Notes under the pieces: model-generated | The model's input: only the letters and a program-made list of their open reading frames with translations | What the model was told of the DNA's origin: nothing | Databases searched by the model: none | Position numbers and translations under genes: made by a program | Assembly: GCA_027627685.1 (NCBI GenBank) | Contig: CP091241.1 | Location: 1,923,191-1,987,190 of the forward strand | Source of the DNA: Hyphomonadaceae bacterium ML37 | GTDB taxonomy: Bacteria > Pseudomonadota > Alphaproteobacteria > Caulobacterales > Maricaulaceae | Direction of reading: 5' to 3' | Length of the DNA stretch: 64,000 bases | In this document: piece by piece, positions 7,804-15,840 of the stretch | Position numbering within the stretch: the first letter of the stretch is position 1 | How the letters are laid out: the number at the start of each line of letters is the position of its first letter

Positions 7804-9528
7804 CTACAACGGGGAGAAGTAGGCGACGATCAGAACCGCCGCCAGCAGCACGCCGGTCCAGATCGCCATCAACCCGGACGGGAAGATGCGTGACAGCGAA
7901 CCGGCCGGGCTGAACACGTTGAACAGGCGGTTTGTCCAGCGCTTGATCACCACGCCAAGCCCGCGCTCGCTGGCGCCCGCCAGGAGAACGCCCATCGCGC
8001 CGCCCCAGCGCACCACGCCGTCGCCCACCCGGCGGTACAACCAGTCCACGTCCAGAATGGCGCGATCACCGCGCAGCGGGAACAGGTTCAGCCAGACCAT
8101 GACGGCGAACGCGAAGGCGCCCGCCAGCAGGATCTGCACCTGCCCGATGATATTGTCGGCGGTGTAGGGTTCGTAATCGATGGCGAAGGGCAACAGGCCG
8201 TAGAGCCCCTGCCAGTGACTGCCCAGATAGATGCACAGGAACGCCGCCAGCCCCATGGCGAGGAGCATGTTCAGCGGCGCTTCCTTGACCTTGTAGCCGC
8301 GGTCCTGCCCGAAGAAGGCGAAGAACGGCACTTTGAGCGCGCTGAGCTCCATCACGCCGGCGGCCGCGAAAACCAGAATGCCATAGACCAGCATGTCGCC
8401 ATGATAGGACACCGCCGACAGGACCAGCGTCTTTGTCACGAAACCGGAAAAGAGCGGCGCGCCGACCAGGGCGAGCGCGCCGATTATGGACAATGCGCCG
8501 GTGATCGGCATGGAGCGGAACAGCCCGCCCAGCTCGCTGACCTTGGCGGTGCCGGTGCGATGCATCACCGCGCCGATCACCATGAACATCAGCGCCATGT
8601 AGAACACGCCAACAAAAGCGTTGGCCGCCGCGGCGTTCAGGCCCAGCGGCGTGCCCACGCCCACGCCCACCACCATGAAGCCCAGCTGGTTGTTGAGCGC
8701 ATAGGCGAGCGTGCGCCGCAGGTCATTCTCCACGATCACGAACAGGATCGGGAACACCGCCATGATGGCGCCAATGGTGATCAGGATTTCGGTTCCGGCA
8801 AAGCCACGCGCAAGCGCGTAGATCGCGAGCTTTGTGGTGAAGGCTGAGAGCACCACTGCGCCCACGCCCGTCGCCTTGGGATACGCGTCCTGCATCCACA
8901 TGTGCAGAAGCGGGAAGGCCGCCTTGATGCCAAACGCGATCAGCAATACGAGCCCCGCCGGATCGTCCAAGCCGATGGCGTCAAATGTCCACGAACCGGT
9001 CTGGCTGGCCCACAATGCGGCGCCGCCCAGCAGGAGCACGCCCGACAAGACCTGGATCGCCAGATAGCGCAGGCCCGCGCGCTGGGATTCCGGCGTGCCG
9101 GCCGCGAAGATCAGCGGCGCGGAGAACAGCGCCGTCAGCTCCCAGAACACGAACAGGGTCAGGAGATCGCCCGCGAACACCGCACCCACGGCCGCACCGG
9201 CATAGATCAGCGCCGAGCCGTCAGATATCCGGCTGCGCTCGTGCAGGGCGTAGATGCCGTTGAGGAAAGCAGCCAGCAGAAACACCAGCGCCCAGATGCG
9301 CGACAACCCGTCATAGCGGAACGTCTCCAGCGTCATAGGCCCGAGCTCGATGACGGCGTAGACGCCCGGCTCACGCGTCGCGAACCAGGCCGCCAGGCCC
9401 AGCAGCGGCGCAGCGATCATCACAACCTTGCGCGCATGGGACCAAGGCAGGGCCAGCGCCAGCACGCCGCCCAGGATCAGGAACAGGGCCGGGTTCACGC
9501 CATGGAGGGCGCCGAACAGATCAGTCAT
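7804..9528 (-). CDS. Mrp-type antiporter NuoL/M/N-like subunit (third D-like subunit)
   Basis: A 574-residue polytopic membrane protein of the proton-antiporter family (PF00361) shared by complex I and Mrp. Channel residues expected for the family are present: E130 in FVFWELTALFS, K202 in FGIKAAFPLLHMW and K233 in AFTTKLAIYAL. A long C-terminal extension (LFPLRGDRAILDVDWLYRRVGD onward) resembles the extra helices of MbhH/MrpD-like proteins. The ATG at 9528 overlaps the end of the 101-residue gene by 8 bases. It is the last gene of the mnh run. A standard seven-gene Mrp has two such subunits; this is a third. Confidence 0.85.
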   Translation of the reverse strand: MTDLFGALHGVNPALFLILGGVLALALPWSHARKVVMIAAPLLGLAAWFATREPGVYAVIELGPMTLETFRYDGLSRIWALVFLLAAFLNGIYALHERSRISDGSALIYAGAAVGAVFAGDLLTLFVFWELTALFSAPLIFAAGTPESQRAGLRYLAIQVLSGVLLLGGAALWASQTGSWTFDAIGLDDPAGLVLLIAFGIKAAFPLLHMWMQDAYPKATGVGAVVLSAFTTKLAIYALARGFAGTEILITIGAIMAVFPILFVIVENDLRRTLAYALNNQLGFMVVGVGVGTPLGLNAAAANAFVGVFYMALMFMVIGAVMHRTGTAKVSELGGLFRSMPITGALSIIGALALVGAPLFSGFVTKTLVLSAVSYHGDMLVYGILVFAAAGVMELSALKVPFFAFFGQDRGYKVKEAPLNMLLAMGLAAFLCIYLGSHWQGLYGLLPFAIDYEPYTADNIIGQVQILLAGAFAFAVMVWLNLFPLRGDRAILDVDWLYRRVGDGVVRWGGAMGVLLAGASERGLGVVIKRWTNRLFNVFSPAGSLSRIFPSGLMAIWTGVLLAAVLIVAYFSPL

Positions 9529-9826
9529 CACGCCCCTCCCCGCTGACATCGCCTGCGGCACGCTCGTAATAATCGCCGCGGCGGCCCAGCACCCAGCGCA
9601 CGCCCCAACCCGCCAGGATCGCCGCCAGCGTCGCCGGGATCAGCACCAGCTCGTAGGTTCCGGTGACGGTGCGGTACTTGGCGAAACCGTCCTCGGTCAG
9701 AAAATATTCCAGACCAAACCCGATCAGATTGAGCGCACCCAGCGCCAGCACCAGGGCGAGGCCGATAAGGCCTCCCGAAACGCGCGGCAGCCGTTTGGCG
9801 CTCTTGTTGGTCTTCGGCGCGTTCAT
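9521..9826 (-). CDS. Small two-helix membrane protein of the Mrp operon, unknown
   Basis: A 101-residue protein with a basic start (MNAPKTNKSAKRLPR), two hydrophobic segments (about 17-40, LIGLALVLALGALNLIGFGL, and about 58-78, LVLIPATLAAILAGWGV) and a charged acidic tail. No known Mrp subunit family is recognised. It lies between two NuoL/M-like genes, overlapping the upstream one by 4 bases and the downstream one by 8, so it is clearly part of the operon. It may be an accessory or assembly subunit of the antiporter; that is inferred from position only. Confidence 0.75.
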   Translation of the reverse strand: MNAPKTNKSAKRLPRVSGGLIGLALVLALGALNLIGFGLEYFLTEDGFAKYRTVTGTYELVLIPATLAAILAGWGVRWVLGRRGDYYERAAGDVSGEGRDD

Positions 9827-11292
9827 GGCGTCATCTCCGTCATGAAGACCGGCGTCAGATAGTCGATCAGCGGCCCGATGGCGAAGAACAGCACCACGGT
9901 TCCGATGGCGGTGATCAGCGGCGCCACCCAGACCAGGGCGGGCGGCAGACCGGGCGTCATCGGACTGGTCTCGGGCGCCGGCTTCAGAAAGCCGCGGATC
10001 GCGATGGGCAGGAGATAGCCGATATTCAGAAGGGTGGAGGCGATCAGCACCGCGATCAGCCAGGGCTGACCGGCGCCGGCCGCGCCTTCCATCAGGAAGA
10101 TTTTGGGCCAGACCCCGCCAAAGGGCGGCATGCCGATAATCGACAGGGCTCCAATCAGGAACACGGCAAATGTGACCGGCATGAGCCTGCCCAGCCCGTT
10201 GAGCTGGGAGATGTCGGTCTTCTTGGTGCCGGTATAGATCGAGCCCGCGGCCATGAAGAGCGTGATCTTGCCATAGGCGTGCATGATGATCTGCAAGGCC
10301 GCGCCCATCAGCGCCAGCGGGCTCGCCAGCATGGCGCCGAGCGTCACGTAGGACAGCTGGCTGACCGTGGAATAGGCGAGCCTGGCCTTGAGATTATCCT
10401 TGGTCATCGCCATCACCGACGCGATCACGATGGACGCGCCCGCGATCCAGGCCAGCACATTCGCGGCCGGCAGCGTCTCGATATATTGCGGGCCGAAAAC
10501 ATAGACCGACACTTTCAGGATGGAGAACACGCCCGCCTTCACCACCGCCACCGCATGCAGCAGCGCCGAGACCGGCGTGGGCGCCACCATGGCGTTGGGC
10601 AGCCAGGGATGGGTCGGCATCAGCGCCGCCTTGCCGATCCCGAAGGCGAACAGCACCAGAATGATCGATCCGGCGACCGGCCCGACCCCGCCCATAATGC
10701 CGCCGGCTGTGAAGTCCGTCGTGCCGGTCAGGGCATAGGTGGCGAAAATCGCCGGCAGGAACAGGCCGATGGAGGTCGCCAGCAGAATGCCCAGATAGAT
10801 CGAGGCGCCCTTGCGCGCCTTGGCGTCGCCCTTGTGCGCCACCAGCGGATAGGTCGCGAGACTGAGCGCCTCGTAGAAGAAGAACATCGTGATCAGATTG
10901 CCCGACAGGGCGATGCCCATGGCCGCGGCGATGGAGATTGTGAAGCAGAAGTAGAACCGGGTCTGGTCCTTCTCCTTGTTCCCGCGCATATAGCCGATGG
11001 AGTAGAGCGAGTTCACGATCCAAAGCCCGCTGGCCACCATGGCGAACACGGCGCCCAGCGGCTCCAGCGTGAACTTCAGCGACAGGCCCGGCGCGATCTC
11101 CAGCAATGTCAGCGCCGGGCGGTCGCCGGCCGCTTCCACCAGATAGGCGACCACAATGGCCAGCGCGACAGCGGTGATCAGGGTCGCCGCTTCACGCAGG
11201 TTCGGCCAGCGGCCCAGCAACAGCACGCCGGCGCCGCCGACCAGCGGCAGGATCAGGGCCAGAGCCAGCGCGAGTTCAGGGGTCCAGGTCAC
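9823..11292 (-). CDS. Mrp antiporter subunit, NuoL/MrpA N-terminal-like
   Basis: A 489-residue PF00361 proton-antiporter subunit. Of the three in this operon it looks most like NuoL/MrpA: it has YSIGYMRG (about 97) and the HPWLPNAMVAPTPVSALLHA block (H228, H246) followed by K252 (VVKAG), together with E141 and K221 in the channel. It probably stands in for the N-terminal half of MrpA, while the DUF4040 gene supplies the C-terminal half. The start is a GTG in a GTGA overlap with the upstream stop. Confidence 0.87.
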   Translation of the reverse strand: MTWTPELALALALILPLVGGAGVLLLGRWPNLREAATLITAVALAIVVAYLVEAAGDRPALTLLEIAPGLSLKFTLEPLGAVFAMVASGLWIVNSLYSIGYMRGNKEKDQTRFYFCFTISIAAAMGIALSGNLITMFFFYEALSLATYPLVAHKGDAKARKGASIYLGILLATSIGLFLPAIFATYALTGTTDFTAGGIMGGVGPVAGSIILVLFAFGIGKAALMPTHPWLPNAMVAPTPVSALLHAVAVVKAGVFSILKVSVYVFGPQYIETLPAANVLAWIAGASIVIASVMAMTKDNLKARLAYSTVSQLSYVTLGAMLASPLALMGAALQIIMHAYGKITLFMAAGSIYTGTKKTDISQLNGLGRLMPVTFAVFLIGALSIIGMPPFGGVWPKIFLMEGAAGAGQPWLIAVLIASTLLNIGYLLPIAIRGFLKPAPETSPMTPGLPPALVWVAPLITAIGTVVLFFAIGPLIDYLTPVFMTEMTP

Positions 11293-12812
11293 GGGTTCAC
11301 CCCCGCCGCAATGGCGGCGTCAGCGGCGGCGCGCGCCATGTCCACAATAGGTTCAGCCCAGACGCCGAACACCAGATTGGCGCCAGCCAGCACGGCCAGC
11401 GGCACGGCGATAGCCAGCGGGACGCGCTTGGGCGATGTCTTGCGCGCTTCGTCGGGCGGCGTCACCCAGATCGCGACCAGGATGCGGTAGACGTAGAACA
11501 CCGCAATCACCGAAGAGATCAGGATAGCGGCCACGGCCCACCACCAGCCCGCGTCCAGCGCGGCTGCGATGAGATAGAATTTGGAGATGAAGCCCACGGT
11601 GAACGGCACGCCCACGAGCGACAGCGCGCCGATGGTGAAGGCCGCCGAGGTCATGGGCATGACCTGGCCCAGCCCCTTGAAATCCTCGATCCGCCGGATG
11701 CCGTAGGACAGGGCGAATGCGCCCAGCGCCATGAACAGCGCGCCCTTCATCATGGCGTGATTGATCAGGTGCAGCATGCCCGCCGACAGGCCCAGCGAAG
11801 TCGCCATGCCCAGGCCCAGCATCATGTAACCCACCTGCGCCACGGACGAGTAGGCGAACAGGCGGCGCACATTGTTCTGGAACAGGGCCTGGGTGGAGGC
11901 CACGAGCATGCCCGCAATGGCCAGCGGCGTGATCACCCAGATCATGGCGTTGGTCACGAAGCCGGTGCCGATGGAGAACACGTCATAGCTGAAGCGGATG
12001 ATGACGTAGAACGCCACTTTGGTGGCGGTGGTGGCCAGGAATGTGGTCACGAAATTGGGCGCGTACGCGTAGGCGTTGGGCAGCCACTGATGCAGCGGGA
12101 ACAATGCGGCTTTCAGCCCGATTCCGACCAGGATGAAGGCGAAGCCTACTTCCACCGCGCGATTGCCGTTCAGGTCGGCGATGGCCCGGCCCATATCGGC
12201 CATGTTGAGCGTGCCGGTGGTCATATAGATGAAGCCGACGCCGATCACGAAGAAGGTCGCGCCGATCGTGCCCATCACCAGATAGTTGAACGAGGCGGTG
12301 AGCGCCTGGCGGTCCTTGCTCCAGCCCATGGCGATAATGGCGTAAGTCGCGATGGAGGAAATCTCGAGGAAGACGAAGAGGTTGAACGCGTCCCCCGTGC
12401 TCGCCACGCCCGACAGGCCGGCGAAACAGATCAGGAAGGCTGCATAGAACAGCGAGCGCTTCTGGCGCGAGATCTCGTCGGCCACGCTGGGGCCGGCGAA
12501 CAGCACGGTGAGAAAGCCTGTCGAGCCCAACAGGAGCAGAAGCGCGGCGTTGAGCGCGTCAATCCGGAACTCGATGCCCAGAGGCGGCGCCCAGCCGCCC
12601 ATCGCGTAGGACAGGACGGCGCCCTCGGCGCGCGTCGCCAGGAATATCTCGACGGCCAGCACCAGGGCTGATCCGACGCCCAGCACGGTCATGCCCCACG
12701 CCACGCGCCCGCTGGTGATCATGGCGGCGGGGGCCGACAGGATCAGCGGGATCATGACCAGCAAGGCTGGCGCATGGGCCGCGATTGCGGCCGGGAGAAA
12801 CTGCGGCTCCAT
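11289..12812 (-). CDS. mnhD: Na+/H+ antiporter subunit D (MrpD/MnhD)
   Basis: A 507-residue polytopic subunit of the Mrp antiporter. Channel residues are E150 (FVFLEISSIATY), K234 (GLKAALFPLHQWLPNAY), K265 (TTATKVAFYV) and K411 (VGFISKFYL), the set found in MrpD/NuoM/NuoN. It follows mnhC directly (five bases), the usual order. Together with the other subunits it exchanges cytoplasmic sodium or potassium for external protons and supports pH and salt tolerance. Confidence 0.88.
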   Translation of the reverse strand: MEPQFLPAAIAAHAPALLVMIPLILSAPAAMITSGRVAWGMTVLGVGSALVLAVEIFLATRAEGAVLSYAMGGWAPPLGIEFRIDALNAALLLLLGSTGFLTVLFAGPSVADEISRQKRSLFYAAFLICFAGLSGVASTGDAFNLFVFLEISSIATYAIIAMGWSKDRQALTASFNYLVMGTIGATFFVIGVGFIYMTTGTLNMADMGRAIADLNGNRAVEVGFAFILVGIGLKAALFPLHQWLPNAYAYAPNFVTTFLATTATKVAFYVIIRFSYDVFSIGTGFVTNAMIWVITPLAIAGMLVASTQALFQNNVRRLFAYSSVAQVGYMMLGLGMATSLGLSAGMLHLINHAMMKGALFMALGAFALSYGIRRIEDFKGLGQVMPMTSAAFTIGALSLVGVPFTVGFISKFYLIAAALDAGWWWAVAAILISSVIAVFYVYRILVAIWVTPPDEARKTSPKRVPLAIAVPLAVLAGANLVFGVWAEPIVDMARAAADAAIAAGVNP

Positions 12813-12817
12813 CGCCC

Positions 12818-13222
12818 CTACACGCCTCTCTTCAACTCGTCATCGTGGTCAATCTCGGACAATTCATCGTCCTCGATGGTGCCGTAGATCTCGCGGATGC
12901 GCACCACGAGCGCCAGCCCCATGGCCAGCGTCGCCACGCCGACGACGATGGCGGTCAGGATCAGCACGTGGGGCAGCGGGTTGGCGTAGACCGCATCGTC
13001 CGGAATCGTGCCCGCAGACAGATCGGAATAGTTGAATATCGCAGGCGCGCCGCCTGTCACCTTGGCGGTGGCGATGTAGAGCAGGAATACCGAGGTCTGG
13101 AAAATCGACAGGCCCACCATGCGCTTGACCAGATTGCCCGTGGCGATGACGGCGTAGAGGCCGACCATCATCAGCACCAGGATCACCGCGAAGGTGAAGC
13201 GATCGCCTAGGATCTCAAGCAT
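12818..13222 (-). CDS. mnhC: Na+/H+ antiporter subunit C (MrpC/MnhC, NuoK-like)
   Basis: A 134-residue NuoK-like subunit with three membrane segments: about 10-28 (FAVILVLMMVGLYAVI), 35-58 (VGLSIFQTSVFLLYIA) and 85-110 (HVLILTAIVVGVATLAMGLAL). The tail is strongly acidic (EDDELSEIDHDDELKRG). The ATG at 13222 lies four bases after the mnhB stop; longer upstream frames run into mnhB and were not used. Confidence 0.9.
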   Translation of the reverse strand: MLEILGDRFTFAVILVLMMVGLYAVIATGNLVKRMVGLSIFQTSVFLLYIATAKVTGGAPAIFNYSDLSAGTIPDDAVYANPLPHVLILTAIVVGVATLAMGLALVVRIREIYGTIEDDELSEIDHDDELKRGV

Positions 13223-13226
13223 CGCC

Positions 13227-13667
13227 TCAGTCCTCCGCCGTGTCATCGCTGCGCTCGCGCCCGGCGAACGCATAGAAAATCGCAATGATCACGGCCGTCA
13301 CGCTGGTCAGCACGCCAAATTCCACCGCCACGATGCCGATATGCTGGCCCAGATAGGTCCGATTCGGGTCGAGCACGGTGTAATCGAGAAAATTGCCGCC
13401 CATGAACAACGAGACAAAGCCCACGCCGGCGAAGATGAGCGCACCCAGCGCCATGCCGATCCGCGCCCACCAGGGCGGCACCGCTTTGCGCGCGGCGCCC
13501 ATGCCGAAGATCAGTGCATACAAGATCACGCCTACGCCCAGCACCACGCCCGCCGAAAACCCGCCGCCGGGCGAGTACTCGCCATGGAAGTGGACGTAGA
13601 AGCCGAACAGGAAGATCAGCGGGATCAGCAGCTTGGAAACGACGCGGAGGACGATATACGGGTTCAT
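13227..13667 (-). CDS. mnhB: Na+/H+ antiporter subunit B (MrpB/MnhB)
   Basis: A 146-residue membrane subunit with the MnhB signature YVHFHGEYSPGGGFSAGVVLG-type block at about residues 24-45 and the TYLGQHIGIVAVEFGV segment near 100. The ATG at 13667 shares one base with the upstream stop (TGATG) and has GGAGG seven bases before it; a TTG one codon earlier is less well spaced. Confidence 0.93.
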   Translation of the reverse strand: MNPYIVLRVVSKLLIPLIFLFGFYVHFHGEYSPGGGFSAGVVLGVGVILYALIFGMGAARKAVPPWWARIGMALGALIFAGVGFVSLFMGGNFLDYTVLDPNRTYLGQHIGIVAVEFGVLTSVTAVIIAIFYAFAGRERSDDTAED

Positions 13668-14230
13668 CAATTGTCCTCCCCGCGCTTGCCGCGTCCGGAT
13701 AGGTTGAGCAGGAGCGCCACGCCCACACCCGCGGCGAACACCACAAAAACCTCGCCCATGGTGTCAAAACCGCGATAGCTGGCCAGCACCGCCGTCACCA
13801 CGTTGGGAATATTGATCTCTTCGGGCGTGCGCGCGATGTAGTCCATGCCCACGCCGGAATTGGCCGGGCTGTCGGCGGCGCCATAGACCGGCAGATCGCC
13901 CAGCGCGTAGAACACCGCCGCGCCCGCCGCCGTCATCACCACCAGCGCCGCCCAGTGGCGGAAGGCCGTGGTGGGTTTGGCCTCGCTCGAGGTGAGCAGC
14001 ATGGCGGCCAGCAGCAATACCGTGGAAATGCCTGCGCCCACCGCCGCTTCTGTGATCGCCACGTCCGCCGCGCTGAGCGATACAAACCAGGCGGCAGCGA
14101 TCAGCGAGTACACGCCGGTCAGCATGACCACGGCGAACAGGTTCTGCAGGCGGATCACGGCCAGGCCGATGACCAGCAGCATCACCATGAACAGATAATC
14201 GAAAAGCTGGGTGATCTCCGCGCCGTTCAT
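13667..14230 (-). CDS. DUF4040/MbhD-like antiporter subunit (MrpA C-terminal equivalent)
   Basis: A 187-residue membrane protein. Residues about 15-100 match the MbhD/DUF4040 domain (GVYSLIAAAWFVSLSAADVAITEAAVGAG), which in bacillus-type Mrp forms part of the long MrpA C-terminus. The second half, with DTMGEVFVVFAAGVGVALLL, matches the MbhE-like end. Here these parts are a separate gene, so MrpA is split. It overlaps mnhG by ATGA and mnhB by one base. Confidence 0.85.
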   Translation of the reverse strand: MNGAEITQLFDYLFMVMLLVIGLAVIRLQNLFAVVMLTGVYSLIAAAWFVSLSAADVAITEAAVGAGISTVLLLAAMLLTSSEAKPTTAFRHWAALVVMTAAGAAVFYALGDLPVYGAADSPANSGVGMDYIARTPEEINIPNVVTAVLASYRGFDTMGEVFVVFAAGVGVALLLNLSGRGKRGEDN

Positions 14231-14583
14231 TGCGCTTCCTCCCGCTTTTCGTCAGAGCGCCAGCGGCGCAGCAGCGGCTTGAGGCCGGAGCGGTAGGCGG
14301 CATTGGCCACGGCATGGGTCGAGGTCGGGCTGGTCAGGAACACGATGAGCCCGAGGATCGCCAGCTTCACGCTCACCAATGTGAAGCCCGACTGGATGAT
14401 CAGCCCCATGATGACCAGCTCGGCGCCCAGCGTATCGGTGACGCCGGCGGCATGCATGCGCGTGTAGAAATCAGGCAGGCGGATCACACCGATGGCCCCC
14501 GCCAGCACGAGGCCGGCGCCGGTCAGCATGAAGGCGGCCGAAGCCAGCGCCTGGGCGACGCCGAGCCAGAACATCCAGTCCAT
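14227..14583 (-). CDS. mnhG: Na+/H+ antiporter subunit G (MrpG/MnhG)
   Basis: A 118-residue subunit with three membrane segments and the family hallmark VIRLPDFYTRMHAAGVTDTLG at about residues 33-52, followed by FLTSPTSTHAVANAAY. The ATG at 14583 is preceded by a GGGAGG with seven-base spacing and overlaps the mnhF stop by one base. Confidence 0.93.
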   Translation of the reverse strand: MDWMFWLGVAQALASAAFMLTGAGLVLAGAIGVIRLPDFYTRMHAAGVTDTLGAELVIMGLIIQSGFTLVSVKLAILGLIVFLTSPTSTHAVANAAYRSGLKPLLRRWRSDEKREEAQ

Positions 14584-14909
14584 CACTCGCCCTCCCCGTC
14601 CTTGCGCGCCGCACGCGGTTCTGAATCGAACAGCGCCACATCCAGCGAGCGGTAGCTAAAGAATTTCAGGATCGCGATGGTCGCCACGAAATTGATCAGG
14701 GCATAGAGCAGCGCAATGTCGAGACCGTCGGCGCGCCCGACCGCCAGCGAGAACACGGCCAGGAACAGGACAATCTTTGTGCCGAACGCGTTCACGGCCA
14801 GCACGCGGTCATAGAGCGTCGGGCCGATAAACAGACGCACCAGCATGAGCGCCATGGCGGCGACGATCATCAGTGCGACGATGATGTCCACAAAGCCGGT
14901 AAAGTTCAT
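14583..14909 (-). CDS. mnhF: Na+/H+ antiporter subunit F (MrpF/MnhF)
   Basis: A 108-residue three-helix subunit. RLFIGPTLYDRVLAVNAFGTK (about 26-46) is the conserved core of MnhF. The ATG shares one base with the mnhE stop (TGATG), consistent with tight coupling. The C-terminus (SEPRAARKDGEGE) is charged. Confidence 0.93.
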   Translation of the reverse strand: MNFTGFVDIIVALMIVAAMALMLVRLFIGPTLYDRVLAVNAFGTKIVLFLAVFSLAVGRADGLDIALLYALINFVATIAILKFFSYRSLDVALFDSEPRAARKDGEGE

Positions 14910-15400
14910 CAGCCGGTCTCCCCGGTGGCGGTCTTCACCCGGCGCTCGAACGCGCGGAAGCCTTCCTGGCTGGCGAACGATTCGTCCAGCGCATGCAGGA
15001 TGAACCCGTTCTCCTGGATCTCCATGGTCACCGTGCCCGGCGTCAGAGTGTAGGAGTTGGCCAGTGTCGCGCGCGCTACGTCGTCGCGCAGCGTCACCGG
15101 CGTGCGCGTCACGACCGGCTTGATCTCGATCACCGGCGACAGGACGATGCGCAGCACGGCGATGTTAGCGGTCACGATCTCACCCGCCAGCCAGCCCCAA
15201 TAGCTGTAATAGCGCACCCGCAAATAGGGCGTGGACTCACCATCGAGCAGGCCCATGCGCACGGTCATGAAGACCGTCACGACAATCGAGAAGATCGCCA
15301 GCGACAGGATGGGCTGCTTGAGCCCGTATCCGGACAGCAGCGCCCACATCGCGGCGAGCACGATGGTCAGGGTCACGCCATAGAGCCATTTGCGGGTCAA
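14909..15400 (-). CDS. mnhE: Na+/H+ antiporter subunit E (MrpE/MnhE)
   Basis: A 163-residue subunit. The two early membrane helices are followed by a conserved part including SYWGWLAGEIVTANIAVLRIVLSP and TLANSYTLTPGTVTMEI, typical of MnhE. The start is taken as TTG at 15400 (LTRKWLYG) because GGAGG lies eight bases upstream; an in-frame ATG at 15466 would add an atypical polar extension. It is the first mnh gene, 130 bases downstream of sbtB on the same strand. Confidence 0.88.
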   Translation of the reverse strand: MTRKWLYGVTLTIVLAAMWALLSGYGLKQPILSLAIFSIVVTVFMTVRMGLLDGESTPYLRVRYYSYWGWLAGEIVTANIAVLRIVLSPVIEIKPVVTRTPVTLRDDVARATLANSYTLTPGTVTMEIQENGFILHALDESFASQEGFRAFERRVKTATGETG

Positions 15401-15530
15401 AGCCCGGTCCTCCCTGGAAAGGTGACAGCTGAGATCGGCGAACGAATTGGCACGGTTTCTAGGCAAGGCGCGGCGCGAATTCCAGCGAAACCGGTGCGTT
15501 GCACGCCAGTTTCTTCATATGGGCGCGCGA

Positions 15531-15839
15531 TTAGAACCGCTCGCCGCGCACCACTTCGACATCATAGCCGTAGATGATTCCCGGATAGCGCTCGAAGAAC
15601 ACAGCCGCCTTGTCGAACACGCGCTCGGCAGTCTCGGCTGTGGTGACGGCGTGAACGATCTTCATCTCCACGGCCTCGAACACCCCGTCCCTGCTCCAGT
15701 CACCCGCAATGCCCGAGCCCTCGCGCCCGTCAATGACAGTGAAGCCCGACACGCCGCAGCTGCGGATCAGATCGACCAGCCGGCGCAGATGCGCGGCCTC
15801 CACGATGGCGATGACTTTCTTTCGGATCGATCGGGCCAT
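15531..15839 (-). CDS. sbtB: PII-like bicarbonate-transport regulator (SbtB-like)
   Basis: A 102-residue member of the PII superfamily. The core (VDLIRSCGVSGFTVIDG, then FEAVEMKIVHAV and FFERYPGIIYGYDVEVVRG) lines up with cyanobacterial SbtB, including the GIIY strand before the end. The protein stops at GERF and lacks the C-terminal CGxxGC redox loop of cyanobacterial SbtB. The ATG at 15839 lies one base after the sbtA stop, so it is coupled to the transporter it presumably controls by binding adenine nucleotides. The nucleotide preference cannot be read from sequence. Confidence 0.85.
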   Translation of the reverse strand: MARSIRKKVIAIVEAAHLRRLVDLIRSCGVSGFTVIDGREGSGIAGDWSRDGVFEAVEMKIVHAVTTAETAERVFDKAAVFFERYPGIIYGYDVEVVRGERF

Positions 15840-15840
15840 G

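Noticed and set aside
10279-11490. A 403-codon open frame opposite two Mrp subunit genes
   Set aside because: Extremely Arg/His/Gln-rich and without family features; antisense to membrane-protein genes.
7804-12812. The NuoL/M/N-like genes as part of respiratory complex I or a DabA/DabB carbon pump
   Set aside because: No nuo genes for the peripheral arm and no DUF2309 (DabA-like) partner are present, while mnhB, C, E, F and G are; Mrp is the consistent reading.
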